Numbered from the stretch's first letter, positions 1-8,783 are shown. The stretch is DNA of 49,199 nucleotides from Bacteroidales bacterium (GCA_017461285.1 JAFTYS010000098.1:1-49199), one strand, 5' to 3'. Program-made: numbers and translations. Notes: a model not told the origin generated them from the letters alone.

Positions 1-7
1 AACTTCG

Positions 8-15
8 TACCTTTG
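8..15 (+). promoter_or_regulatory. -7 box of the tRNA-Gly promoter
   Basis: TACCTTTG matches the Bacteroidota -7 consensus TAnnTTTG and lies 20 bases before the tRNA. The matching -33 element would fall outside the window, so only half of the promoter is visible. Confidence 0.55.
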
Positions 16-35
16 CAATCCCATTCGGGAAATAT

Positions 36-111
36 GCGGAAATAGCTCAGTTGGTAGAGCACAACCTTGCCAAGGTTGGGGTCGCGAGTTCGAGTCTCGT
101 TTTCCGCTCCA
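36..111 (+). tRNA. tRNA-Gly (anticodon GCC)
   Basis: A full cloverleaf can be folded. The acceptor arm GCGGAAA pairs with TTTCCGC, the anticodon stem CAACC/GGTTG encloses the loop TTGCCAA with anticodon GCC, and the T arm carries GTTCGAGTC. The 3' CCA is encoded (109-111) after discriminator T108. A short hairpin at 116-135 (AGTCAGC/GCTGACT) follows and may end the transcript, although it lacks a strong T run. Confidence 0.97.
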
Positions 112-207
112 AAAGAGTCAGCAGAAATGCTGACTTAAATTATGAAATAACCAGACGTGGTACAATTATATTCAGGTCGTCCTTTACACAGGTCGGCTTT
201 TTTTCTT

Positions 208-215
208 TATATTTG
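208..215 (+). promoter_or_regulatory. Promoter of the GH43 lipoprotein gene
   Basis: TATATTTG at 208-215 fits TAnnTTTG. TTTA at 183-186 lies 21 bases upstream, a near match to the -33 TTTG element. The start codon at 255 leaves a leader of roughly 35 bases. Confidence 0.5.
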
Positions 216-254
216 CAGGTATATACGATGTGAATCTACATATATCAAGATATC

Positions 255-1214
255 ATGAAAAAGACATTCTTTACCGCAATCCTTCTGGCTGCCGCTACAT
301 TGGCAGGATGCGCACAGACATCCAAACCTGTCTACGTGGCTGACAGCAATCCTATCTTCACTCATAAATACACCTGCGATCCTGCAGCAATGGTCGAGGG
401 AAACACTTTATGGCTTTTCACCGGCCAGGATGTGGCCGGAAACCAGACAGGATATCATCTTACCGACTGGTGTGCTTTCTCGACGACGGATATGGTGAAC
501 TGGACCGAGCATCCTACTCCGCTCAAGAGCACTGATTTCAAATGGAACGTAACCAATGACGCCTGGGCTGCCCATGTAACGGAGCGTAACGGCAAGTATT
601 ACTATTACATAAGCACGAGCGGCGCGGGCATAGGCGTTGCCGTCAGCGACCGTCCTGAAGGACCTTACAAGGATGCCCTGGGCAAGCCGCTCCTTACCAA
701 GGAAGACTGCGAAGGAGCAGATCATGGCTGGGTGTGCATCGATCCTGCCGTGTTCATCGACGATGACGGACAGGCATACATCTTCTGGGGCAACCGCTAC
801 TGCTATTATGCGAAGCTGAAGGAGAACATGATCGAAATCGACGGTGAGATAACCAAGCTTGAGTTCGATGAGCGCTGGCCTTTCACCGAGGCTGCGTGGG
901 TCCACAAGGCAAACGGAAAGTACTATCTTACATATGCATGCACATGGCCGGAGAAGATAGCCTATGCGATGGCGGACAGCATCCATGGACCTTGGGAATT
1001 CAAAGGCCTCCTTTCGGAATGTGCCGGAAACTGCAACACGACCCATCCTTCAATCGTGGAGCTTGGCGGAAAGACATATTTCTTCACCCACAACGGAACT
1101 CTTCCTGAAGGAACAAGCTACAGCCGCTCTGTCTGTGTCGAGGAAGTCATCTACAATCCTGACGGCACCATGCAGAAGTGCGATGTAACCACCGACGGCA
1201 TCTGGAAGAAGTAA
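255..1214 (+). CDS. Glycoside hydrolase family 43 lipoprotein
   Basis: A 319-residue enzyme predicted to cleave arabino- or xylo-configured glycosidic bonds at the cell surface or in the periplasm. Residues 1-19 form a lipoprotein signal with lipobox LAGC (Cys19). The rest is a single five-bladed GH43 propeller. All three hallmark carboxylates are visible: the base Asp42 in TCDPAA, the pKa-modulating Asp163 in CIDPAVFIDDDGQAY and the acid Glu212 in TEAAWVHK. No carbohydrate-binding module is attached, so it is a minimal GH43 in length. It has its own promoter and stands alone, without a SusC/SusD pair beside it. A second GH43 domain lies 13 kb away in the fusion protein at 14254-16344, which shares the IDDDGQAY and EA-WVHK-GKYY signatures. 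The family is secure; the substrate cannot be assigned. Confidence 0.92.
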   Translation: MKKTFFTAILLAAATLAGCAQTSKPVYVADSNPIFTHKYTCDPAAMVEGNTLWLFTGQDVAGNQTGYHLTDWCAFSTTDMVNWTEHPTPLKSTDFKWNVTNDAWAAHVTERNGKYYYYISTSGAGIGVAVSDRPEGPYKDALGKPLLTKEDCEGADHGWVCIDPAVFIDDDGQAYIFWGNRYCYYAKLKENMIEIDGEITKLEFDERWPFTEAAWVHKANGKYYLTYACTWPEKIAYAMADSIHGPWEFKGLLSECAGNCNTTHPSIVELGGKTYFFTHNGTLPEGTSYSRSVCVEEVIYNPDGTMQKCDVTTDGIWKK

Positions 1215-1233
1215 AAATACCCTGAAATAGGTA

Positions 1234-1264
1234 TTGCCGCTCCGCCGGCATGGAGTTATTTTTG
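1234..1264 (+). promoter_or_regulatory. Promoter of the TonB receptor operon
   Basis: TTG at 1234-1236 is followed after 20 bases by TATTTTTG at 1257-1264, a good TTTG-N20-TAnnTTTG arrangement. Transcription would begin near 1270, leaving a very short leader before the GTG at 1287. Confidence 0.6.
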
Positions 1265-1286
1265 CATCTCGAAATCATCGCCGATC

Positions 1287-4121
1287 GTGTTCAGAAAACT
1301 TTTCATATCGATGCTGCTCTCTGCCGTATGTATGGCGGAGGCTTTCGCTGCGGGAGACCGGAAGGATGTCTCGCTGGCTGGAGCAGTGGCGGAATATGGA
1401 ACAGAAATACCTGTGATCGGCGCGGCGGTCCGGCTGGGAGAAGACTATCTCTGGACGACAACCGATGTCGACGGAAGATTCGCCTTTGACAAGATACAGC
1501 CCGGAAAATATGTGCTTGAGGTCTCTTGTCTCGGATATGTTACCGCGGCGGTCGAGGTGGACCTGACCAAGGATGTCGAGGGGCTTAAGGTCTCCATGCA
1601 TGAAAGTTCTCTCGCCCTTGACGAAGTGGTCGTGACGGCACAGAAGGCGAAGGACGGACTGAGCACGTCCCACAATCTGGGACGTGATGCCCTGAACCAC
1701 CTCCAGCTTTCGAACATGACGGATGTCGCCTCCCTTCTTCCGGGAGGAAAGACCGTCAATCCTGACCTCACTTCGGAAAACACCTTCTCGTTGAGGGAAG
1801 GAGGCTCGACTGCCGGAAACTCTTCTTTCGGTACGGCGGTCGAGGTGGACGGCGTCCGTCTTGGCAACAATGCCTCGTTCGGAGGAATGCAGGGCGTGGA
1901 TACGCGCAGTGTGGCGGTGGACAACATCGAGTCCGTCGAGGTCATCACCGGCGTGCCTTCAGCGGAATACGGCGACCTGAACAGCGGTATGGTCAAGATC
2001 AACACCCGCAAGGGCCGTACACCGGTCAATGTGTCATTCTCCGTAAATCCGCGCACGTACCAGACTTCCGTTTCCAAGGGCATTGACCTGCAGGAAGACA
2101 ATGGCGTGCTGAATGTCAGCGCTGAGTGGGCGAGGGCAGTAAAGAAGATGGTTTCCCCTTACCAGTCGTATACCCGAAGCGGAATAACCCTCAACTACAG
2201 CAATACCTTTGCGAAAGTACTGCGCTTCGAGGCGGGACTGACGGGAAACATAGGCGGAATGAATTCAAAGGACGATCCTGATGCATTTACAGGAGAGTAT
2301 GAAAAGGCCCGCGACAACGTGTTCCGGGCAAACACTTCTCTGACATGGCTTCTGAACAGGTCCTGGATCACAAACCTGAAGCTGGACGGTTCGGTCAGCT
2401 TCCATGACAATCTTGATACATGGCACAGGTTCGAGTCTTTCGGTTCTCAGCAGCCTGCGGTCCATGCGCAGCAGGAAGGATATTTCCTTGCAGACCGTCT
2501 GCCTCTGACATTCTTCTCGGACCAGATAACGGACTCCAAGGAACTGGATTTCGCGGCGTCCCTCAAATACAACTGGCATAAGAGGTGGGGCGAGGTCAAG
2601 AGTTCCCTCAAGGCCGGAGTGCAGTGGAAGGCCAGCGGCAACGTCGGACAGGGAGAATACTACAAGGATCCTTCCCTGGCTGCGAACGGATACAGGCCAA
2701 GACCTTATACGGATTACCCGTTCATGCACAATCTCTCGGCATATGTCGAGGACCATCTGACCCTGCCTGTCGAGCAGACGAAGCTTGAGCTGACGGCGGG
2801 CTTGCGAATGGAGAACGTGTTCATAGCCAATTCGTTGTATGACAACAAGACGACATTCTCTCCGAGGTTCAACGTAAAGTGGCAGATTTCGGAAGGATTC
2901 GCCATAAGAGGAGGATGGGGTATCACCGAGAAGCTTCCTTCATACTATATCCTTTATCCGAAGCAGGAATACAGGGACATACAGTCCTTCGGATTCTCAT
3001 ATGGAGACAGTGCAAGCTATGTGTATTATACCCAGCCATATACGGTAAGATACAATCCTCAGCTGAAATGGCAGAGAAACAGCAACTCAGAGTTCGGATT
3101 CGACGCGGAATTCCTTGGCACGAAGCTGTCTCTTGTGGGATTCTATAATCTCACGAAGAACCCGTACAATTTCCTTGACGTCTACGATCCTTTCTCATAT
3201 GACATCCTTCAGCGTCCCGAAGGCTTCGAGATGCCTTCGGATCCGCAGATAAAGGTCGACAGCCAGACCGGCATGGTTTACCTTCGCGGAGGCGACGGCG
3301 ACTACTGGACCCCTATGGATGTCAAGGTCACCGACCGCACGTTCGCCAGGTCGAGCCAGCAGAACAACGGCGCGGACATCCGCAGGGCTGGTGCCGAACT
3401 CATAGTCGAGTTCCCCGAAATCGCTCCGCTTCGCACCACATTCAGACTGGACGCATCATATACATATACCGATTACCTGAATGACCAGCTGTCGTACCAT
3501 TACCTGGACGGATGGTCCCATACAACGCTTCCGGACAGGTCGTACGAGTATGTCGGAATATATGCGAACGGAGGGAATTCGAATGCCGTCATCAACGGAA
3601 AGATAACCCATAATCTGGATGCCAACGTAACGGCCATAACACATATCCCGCAGGTGCGTCTGATCATAACCTGCCGTCTCGAGATGTCCCTCCTGCGCAG
3701 GAACAGGAACATCTCGCGTTACGAAGGGAAGGACTATGCGTTTACCGTGGACCAGAACGGCAAGACACCGACAGGGGGCGACATAAGCGACGGCAATTCA
3801 TATACAGCGGTCTATCCTGTGGCATATATGGACCTTGACGGAAACGTCCATCCGTTCACTGATGCTCAGGCTGCAGACCCTGCCTTCGCCAGCCTCATAC
3901 TGAAGTCGGCGAATGCCTATACCTTCGCCCAGGACGGCTACGGACCGTATATGTCCGCAAACCTCAGCATAACAAAGGAGATCGGAGACCATGTGTCCCT
4001 TTCCTTCTTTGCGAACAACTTTACGAATTCAAGGCCATATGTCAGGTCCATGGCAACAGGTGTGGGAGCCATCTTCACGCCGGCGTTCTACTACGGCCTG
4101 ACCTGCCGCCTGAAATTCTGA
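1287..4121 (+). CDS. TonB-dependent outer-membrane receptor
   Basis: A 944-residue energised import barrel of the outer membrane. Residues 1-21 are a signal peptide. Residues about 28-107 are a carboxypeptidase-regulatory-like beta domain (GAAVRLGEDYLWTTTDVDGR, then G-KYVLEVSCLGY), and about 115-230 form the plug (VEVDGVRLGNNASFGG, SVEVITGVPSAEYGDLNSG). The remainder is a beta barrel ending in YYGLTCRLKF with a terminal aromatic residue. The start used is GTG, because the next in-frame ATG (1311) would drop the charged n-region FRK of the signal peptide. No SusD partner follows; instead a DUF4876-like lipoprotein and a second barrel protein do, as in other Bacteroidota loci of this type. The ligand is unknown. 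Confidence 0.93.
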   Translation: MFRKLFISMLLSAVCMAEAFAAGDRKDVSLAGAVAEYGTEIPVIGAAVRLGEDYLWTTTDVDGRFAFDKIQPGKYVLEVSCLGYVTAAVEVDLTKDVEGLKVSMHESSLALDEVVVTAQKAKDGLSTSHNLGRDALNHLQLSNMTDVASLLPGGKTVNPDLTSENTFSLREGGSTAGNSSFGTAVEVDGVRLGNNASFGGMQGVDTRSVAVDNIESVEVITGVPSAEYGDLNSGMVKINTRKGRTPVNVSFSVNPRTYQTSVSKGIDLQEDNGVLNVSAEWARAVKKMVSPYQSYTRSGITLNYSNTFAKVLRFEAGLTGNIGGMNSKDDPDAFTGEYEKARDNVFRANTSLTWLLNRSWITNLKLDGSVSFHDNLDTWHRFESFGSQQPAVHAQQEGYFLADRLPLTFFSDQITDSKELDFAASLKYNWHKRWGEVKSSLKAGVQWKASGNVGQGEYYKDPSLAANGYRPRPYTDYPFMHNLSAYVEDHLTLPVEQTKLELTAGLRMENVFIANSLYDNKTTFSPRFNVKWQISEGFAIRGGWGITEKLPSYYILYPKQEYRDIQSFGFSYGDSASYVYYTQPYTVRYNPQLKWQRNSNSEFGFDAEFLGTKLSLVGFYNLTKNPYNFLDVYDPFSYDILQRPEGFEMPSDPQIKVDSQTGMVYLRGGDGDYWTPMDVKVTDRTFARSSQQNNGADIRRAGAELIVEFPEIAPLRTTFRLDASYTYTDYLNDQLSYHYLDGWSHTTLPDRSYEYVGIYANGGNSNAVINGKITHNLDANVTAITHIPQVRLIITCRLEMSLLRRNRNISRYEGKDYAFTVDQNGKTPTGGDISDGNSYTAVYPVAYMDLDGNVHPFTDAQAADPAFASLILKSANAYTFAQDGYGPYMSANLSITKEIGDHVSLSFFANNFTNSRPYVRSMATGVGAIFTPAFYYGLTCRLKF

Positions 4122-4125
4122 TACC

Positions 4126-4152
4126 TTGTCATCCCGAGCGAAGCCGAGGGAA
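4126..4152. repeat. REP-like hairpin between receptor and lipoprotein genes
   Basis: The segment reads CATCCCGAGCGAAGCCGAGG between TTGT and GAAC. TCCC and GGGA pair across a core GCGAAGC, a sequence known to form an exceptionally stable mini-hairpin. A degenerate relative, CATCCTGAACGAAGTC, occurs at 17482-17497 beside the RAYT gene. It lies in the intergenic gap just before the next start codon. Confidence 0.5.
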
Positions 4153-4166
4153 CTTTGAAGAGAAGA

Positions 4167-5384
4167 ATGAAGAAAATAATATACATACTGACAGCGATTC
4201 TGGCCGTGGCCTGCACGGGCATCAGGAACTCCGACCCTTACGAAGGAGGACTGAATGTCCTGACCGTGGCTGCGCATTGGCCAGAAGGTGATTTCACCCG
4301 CGAGGGCGCGACAGTGCTTGTCGAGGACATCAATACGGGAAACCGCTACACATCGTTTACCGACGTTTCAGGACTGGCTTCCTTCAGCCTTCCGAACGGC
4401 CTCTACAGGGTGAACATGAACGGCCGCAGCGGTCAGGACATCTTCAACGGCGCTGCCGACAAGGTCGTGCTTTCGGGCAGGGACCTTACTCTGAATCTGC
4501 GCGTATCGGTTTCCAGGTCCGGATCGATAGTAATCAAGGAAATCTATTGCGGAGGCTGCAAGAAACTGCCGCAGGAGGGAAACTACCAGTATGACCAGTA
4601 CTTCATCCTCCATAACAACGACTATCAGGTGCAGTATCTGGATTCCCTATGTTTCGGAACACTGTCTCCTTACAATTCATCCGCCAACAATCCGTGGACC
4701 AGCAAGGATCCTGTGACGGGAGATGTGGTCCTGCCGGACTTCCTGCCGATAATCCAGGCTGTCTGGCAGTTCCCTGGCGACGGAAACGATTTCCCTCTCC
4801 AGTCTGGAGAAGACGCCGTGATATGTCTGAAAGGTGCGGTAGACCATTCTGCCCAATACCCGCTTTCAGTCAATCTTAACAAGCCGGATTACTTCGTCTG
4901 CTACAACAACACATATTTCCCGAACACGACCAACCACCCGGCTCCAGGCGATCAGATATCCGTAGACAGGTACCTCAATGTGGTCGTGAAGACGGGAAGG
5001 GCGAATGCATATACCCTCTCGATAACTTCTCCTACGCTGGTGGTATTCAGGGCGGAAGGCGTTGCCATCGAGGATTATGTCCGCCAGACAGACAGCATAA
5101 TACCTGTTCCGGGAAGCTCTGTGGACAATGTCGTGAAGGTTCCTTTCGAATGGGTTGTCGATGCGGTGGAAGTGTTCGACGGAAGGTCTTCGACCAATTC
5201 CAAGAGGCTTCCGGCTGCGATGGATGCGGGATATGTGGTCCAGACGGACACCTATCTTGGCCGTTCCATGATGAGGAATGTCGACGAGGAAGCCAGCTCG
5301 GCAGCGGGATATGAAGTCCTGACCGACACAAACAATTCCCTGAACGATTTTTATGAACGAGAAAAACAGTCATTGCATGAATAA
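4167..5384 (+). CDS. DUF4876-like surface lipoprotein
   Basis: A 405-residue protein starting at the ATG at 4167; a TTG 12 bases upstream is in frame but would only add MKRR. The signal MKKIIYILTAILAVAC puts the lipid Cys at residue 16. Residues about 25-125 resemble an Ig-like/Cna-B fold (GATVLVEDINTGNRYTSFTD, then GLYRVNMNGRS). The remainder (IVIKEIYCGGC, YQYDQYFILHNN) resembles lamin-tail/DUF4876 proteins that sit next to TonB receptors. The coding end overlaps the next gene's start by 8 bases, so the two are probably translationally coupled. A role as surface partner of the receptor is inferred from position only. Confidence 0.72.
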   Translation: MKKIIYILTAILAVACTGIRNSDPYEGGLNVLTVAAHWPEGDFTREGATVLVEDINTGNRYTSFTDVSGLASFSLPNGLYRVNMNGRSGQDIFNGAADKVVLSGRDLTLNLRVSVSRSGSIVIKEIYCGGCKKLPQEGNYQYDQYFILHNNDYQVQYLDSLCFGTLSPYNSSANNPWTSKDPVTGDVVLPDFLPIIQAVWQFPGDGNDFPLQSGEDAVICLKGAVDHSAQYPLSVNLNKPDYFVCYNNTYFPNTTNHPAPGDQISVDRYLNVVVKTGRANAYTLSITSPTLVVFRAEGVAIEDYVRQTDSIIPVPGSSVDNVVKVPFEWVVDAVEVFDGRSSTNSKRLPAAMDAGYVVQTDTYLGRSMMRNVDEEASSAAGYEVLTDTNNSLNDFYEREKQSLHE

Positions 5385-6846
5385 GGTAAGGCTCATATTG
5401 CTCCTCTGCCTGCTGTCGTGCAGTGCAGCCGTCCTCGCGCAGACGAATGTCGCGCTCGTGAGGCTGGACAGCCTTTCCCGTTCATATGCAGAAGTATACG
5501 GGCGCTATGAGGAAGGAGAATTCCGCGACACATGGCAGGCTCCACGGATGTGGAGCGCGGGCGCGGCCACCGGAAGCGTCCGCCATTTCGACCGCATGTC
5601 CCTGACGGGATCCTTCTCCTTCGATCAGACTGAAGGCTACGGAATGTGCGGCTCCATGTTCATAAAGCCGGGATATTTCCCTATAGATGTGCTGGAGTTC
5701 ACTCCGGGACGCAAGACCCTCCAGACCTATGCCTTTGACGGAGGCATCGCGTACGACCTGGACGGGACATGGACTATAGGTGCCAGGATGGATTTTGAAT
5801 CCTCCAATCTGGCAAAGCGGAAGGACCTGCGCCATGCAAACTGGAGGCTGGACATGCAGATCGCTCCGGGAGTGATGTACCGTACCGGCGGTCTGGCTCT
5901 GGGTTTTTCGCCTTTGTTCAGAAAGGTGGCTGAGACGATCAATGCAGAACAGATAGGAACGGCTGAATCCTCTTATTACGCCTTCCTCGACAAGGGCCTG
6001 ATGTACGGAGTCCGTCAGGTATGGACCGGAAGCGGAATCCATCTGGATGAAGCCGGCGTGAACAGGCTTCCGTTGAAGGAATATTCGTATGGAGGTGCGC
6101 TCCAGGCGAAGTTCAGGGACCTTTATGCCGATTTCGAATTCCTTCGCACATCGGGTGTGGCAGGAGAAAAGGAATACATATGGTTTGAGTTCCCGGGCAT
6201 GAGCATTGATGCGGACATGCGCTACAGCTGGACCAGGGGCGACAGCCGGAACAATGTGAGCATCCGTTTTGACTGGAAACGCCAGGACCTTGACGAGAAT
6301 GTCCTTGAAAAGGTAAACGAAAACGGTATTACGACTGTTCTGAATCATGGTTCCAACCGTATTTTCTCAAGGTCATCATGGTCTTTGTCTCCGGAATACG
6401 AGAATGTATACCGTGATGTATTGAAGTGGAAGGCAGGGGCGGATTACAGCGTTTATGACGGTGTAAGTTCACAGATGTATCCGTATGTTTATGTACAGAC
6501 ACTGACTGAAGCTTCATTATATGCGGGCGTCTTCTATCGTATGACCCGTTTCCTCGACCTTGGAATAAAGTCCGTGTATTCACGAGGATGGGTTTCTCAG
6601 ACTGAAAGGACCGTGTCGGAGGATTCGGGGGTGCAGTCGGTTCCGTTCAGACTTCAGGACTGGTATGACCGCCAGATGGAATACAGGACAGCTTCACGTA
6701 TCGGTGCCAGCCTCATGCTCAGGTACAATTTCATGAACGGAATGTATCTGGAGACGGATCTCGATTTCGTCAAGGCGTCGGGATTGGAGCACATCACAGG
6801 CCCGTACCGTTTTGCGGCGGCCATTAAAGCAGGATATAATTTTTAA
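5377..6846 (+). CDS. Outer-membrane beta-barrel protein (DUF6850-like)
   Basis: A 489-residue predicted outer-membrane barrel. The ATG at 5377 is preferred over one at 5353 because it gives a clean signal peptide (MNKVRLILLLCLL...AVLAQ) and an 8-base overlap with the upstream stop. The body alternates aromatic and polar residues with many tyrosines and ends AAIKAGYNF, a typical barrel C-terminus. It shows no TonB box, plug or catalytic motif. Its position after a TonB receptor and DUF4876-like lipoprotein matches loci where DUF6850 barrels occur; this name comes from context and general appearance, not from a diagnostic motif. Confidence 0.62.
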   Translation: MNKVRLILLLCLLSCSAAVLAQTNVALVRLDSLSRSYAEVYGRYEEGEFRDTWQAPRMWSAGAATGSVRHFDRMSLTGSFSFDQTEGYGMCGSMFIKPGYFPIDVLEFTPGRKTLQTYAFDGGIAYDLDGTWTIGARMDFESSNLAKRKDLRHANWRLDMQIAPGVMYRTGGLALGFSPLFRKVAETINAEQIGTAESSYYAFLDKGLMYGVRQVWTGSGIHLDEAGVNRLPLKEYSYGGALQAKFRDLYADFEFLRTSGVAGEKEYIWFEFPGMSIDADMRYSWTRGDSRNNVSIRFDWKRQDLDENVLEKVNENGITTVLNHGSNRIFSRSSWSLSPEYENVYRDVLKWKAGADYSVYDGVSSQMYPYVYVQTLTEASLYAGVFYRMTRFLDLGIKSVYSRGWVSQTERTVSEDSGVQSVPFRLQDWYDRQMEYRTASRIGASLMLRYNFMNGMYLETDLDFVKASGLEHITGPYRFAAAIKAGYNF

Positions 6847-6858
6847 AGACATAAGAAT

Positions 6859-8436
6859 ATGAAAAAGTCATTGACATTATTGGCACTTGCAGCCTTTGCT
6901 TTTGCTGCATGCCAGCAGAAGGATGAGCCCGTACAGGCCGCTCCCGGCCGACTCACTGTCGAGCCGATCATCACCAAAGCTACAGAAGTGAACTTCGAGA
7001 CCGGAGACAAGATCGGCCTTAATGTGGTTGCAGAAGGCGCTGCTGAAAACTACGCGACAAACGAATGCCTCACATTCGCGGCGGATGTATTCTCCGGCGA
7101 CCTCGAATGGTATGCAGACGTATATACGAAGGCAGACCTCTACGCATATTACCCATATGCATCTGCAGGTGTTCCTCAGGCATATTACACTTTCTATGAC
7201 CAGACGGCCGGCATCAATGCAGCCGATTTCATGGCTGCATCGAAGGCCGGAGTGCTTCCTACTGCGAATTCCGTTGCGATGGTATTCAAGCACATGATGA
7301 CCAAGCTTGTTGTCAATGTGGACAACCAGTCTGGCGCTGAGATCGAGAGCATAGGAATCGAGGGTACCCCAAGGGCTACGGGATTCGACCTTGTCAACAT
7401 GGCGCTGACAGAATTTACAGGCGAACTTCCGGAGGAATCGACCGGCCCTGTCATCGCATACGAGGCGGCTGCAGGAAAGACCTGGCAGGCAATCGTGATC
7501 CCTCATTCAAATGCGATGAGCATCGTGATCACCCTTTCAAACAAGAAGGTGATGACCCAGCCTCTCGCTGCCATGACCCTCAAGTCAGGCGGACAGTACA
7601 CCATCAATGCGCGCGTGCTTCCTGAAAACGTAATTGTAAGCGCATCAGGAGAAATCGAGAACTGGACAGATGAGGGAGAGATCGGATTCGAGGGCGAGGG
7701 AACATCTGAAGACCTCCCTGTAGACTTCGAAGAGCACGATGGTTATTTCGTATATGACGGAGTAAGATATAATACCGTTACCCTCGCTGACGGCAACACA
7801 TGGATGGCACAGAACCTCCGCTTCGTGCCTCGCGGACGTACTGTTTCAAGCGATCCTGCAGAAGATGCAGGCATCTGGTATCCTGCTGCAAACGAAGCAA
7901 AGACAGCCGATCCGGCTCTTGCGGAGACCCTCGGTCTTCTCTATGATGCAGCAACAGCATTCGGCGTGGAGGCTGTGACTCTTGAGAATGCCGCTACATT
8001 CGAGGGAACCCAGGGAATCTGTCCTGCAGGCTGGCATATCCCTACCGTGGCTGAGATGACAGGACTTGTCGGCCACTGCTCGAATGCTGAACTGATCAAT
8101 GCAGAAGGTGCATATTATGACTCTGCGATCAAGGGAGCAAGCCTTGCCGCCCTCAAGGAAGCAGGCTTCGATTGGCAGTTCGCAAGCATGAGGAACAAGG
8201 CAAATACCGCAGGCAAGGGAAGCTACACCGTTACAAACTACAACGGCATCTATGGCGTAATGTCATACCTCATCGGTTCGACCATGTATAAGACAACAAC
8301 TAATGATGACGGGAGTCTGAAGAATGTCCAGTACTACTACATGATGCCGACCTACAACGCTTCAAACGAAAAGGTGACAGTCGCATACGGAAACTTCCTC
8401 GCCGGTGCCTCTCTCCGCTGTGTAAAGAATAAATAA
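6859..8436 (+). CDS. Fimbrillin-like lipoprotein with FISUMP domain
   Basis: A 525-residue lipoprotein with signal MKKSLTLLALAAFAFAAC (lipid Cys18). Residues about 30-275 follow the fimbrillin/Mfa pattern of Bacteroidota (ITKATEVNFETGDKIGLNV, DLYAYYPYA, FKHMMTKLVVNV, LKSGGQYTINARV), suggesting a pilus-type or surface adhesin subunit. Residues about 285-525 are a FISUMP domain, recognisable from TVTLADGNTWMAQNLRFVP, GICPAGWHIPTVAEM and the C-terminal GASLRCVKNK. It is the last gene of the receptor locus, 12 bases after the barrel gene, and is followed by a strong terminator. Function is inferred as a surface display or attachment component; polymerisation into fimbriae is not shown. Confidence 0.85.
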   Translation: MKKSLTLLALAAFAFAACQQKDEPVQAAPGRLTVEPIITKATEVNFETGDKIGLNVVAEGAAENYATNECLTFAADVFSGDLEWYADVYTKADLYAYYPYASAGVPQAYYTFYDQTAGINAADFMAASKAGVLPTANSVAMVFKHMMTKLVVNVDNQSGAEIESIGIEGTPRATGFDLVNMALTEFTGELPEESTGPVIAYEAAAGKTWQAIVIPHSNAMSIVITLSNKKVMTQPLAAMTLKSGGQYTINARVLPENVIVSASGEIENWTDEGEIGFEGEGTSEDLPVDFEEHDGYFVYDGVRYNTVTLADGNTWMAQNLRFVPRGRTVSSDPAEDAGIWYPAANEAKTADPALAETLGLLYDAATAFGVEAVTLENAATFEGTQGICPAGWHIPTVAEMTGLVGHCSNAELINAEGAYYDSAIKGASLAALKEAGFDWQFASMRNKANTAGKGSYTVTNYNGIYGVMSYLIGSTMYKTTTNDDGSLKNVQYYYMMPTYNASNEKVTVAYGNFLAGASLRCVKNK

Positions 8437-8463
8437 CACGTTGGTTATCAGTATGTTATTCTG

Positions 8464-8496
8464 AATCGCCTGTGGCATTTGCCGCAGGCGATTTTC
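8464..8496 (+). terminator. Rho-independent terminator after the receptor locus
   Basis: AATCGCCTG pairs with CAGGCGATT, extended by GGC/GCC around an ATTT loop, and TTTTC follows. A nearly identical hairpin occurs at 48860-48889. Confidence 0.8.
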
Positions 8497-8547
8497 TGTA
8501 AAGCGCTGGTGTATAACGTTTTATATTAATGCAAACCAACCGGGAAA

Positions 8548-8620
8548 AAGGGAAGTTGCGGAGGTATGTCTGACGACACGTTGAATTTTAAATACTTTTA
8601 TGAGAAATGCAACTTCCCTT
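8548..8620. repeat. 12-bp perfect inverted repeat in the intergenic region
   Basis: AAGGGAAGTTGC (8548-8559) is repeated inverted as GCAACTTCCCTT (8609-8620), separated by 49 bases with no convincing reading frame. It sits between the terminator of the receptor locus and the nested hairpin at 8676-8783. The whole gap 8437-8897 has no supported gene. Confidence 0.7.
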
Positions 8621-8657
8621 ATATTGTACTTTGGAATGGGAATCTGCACAAAAAGAT

Positions 8658-8783
8658 GACGCAAGACTACCCGCTCCACCTCTAGGTCTCCTACAACCTA
8701 CTGATAGACAGGTAGCCTTGCGCCTAAGACGCCAGACTACCTATCGCCCTATCAGTTATCTAAATGTAGGAGTTTAGAGGTGG
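8658..8783. repeat. Long nested hairpin element, possible structured RNA or MITE
   Basis: Four stems nest in order: CCACCTCTA/TAGAGGTGG (8676-8684 with 8775-8783), CTCCTACA/TGTAGGAG (8688-8695 with 8765-8772), ACTGATAG/CTATCAGT (8700-8707 with 8749-8756) and AGGTAG/CTACCT (8710-8715 with 8737-8742). That is 31 pairs over 108 bases with only small internal loops. A direct repeat, GACGCAAGACTACC at 8658-8671 and GACGCCAGACTACC at 8728-8741, overlaps it. It could be a non-coding RNA, a leader of the following gene or a small mobile element; nothing in sequence settles this. Confidence 0.6.

Noticed and set aside
51..233. 60-codon frame starting inside tRNA-Gly
   Set aside because: It overlaps the tRNA and its terminator region and has no coding character.
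5482..6348. 288-codon minus-strand frame inside the outer-membrane barrel gene
   Set aside because: Antisense to a gene with signal peptide and barrel pattern; no domain seen.
8548..8783. Retron msr-msd or IS200/IS605 end
   Set aside because: No reverse transcriptase or transposase gene is next to the structure, and the RAYT gene is 9 kb away.
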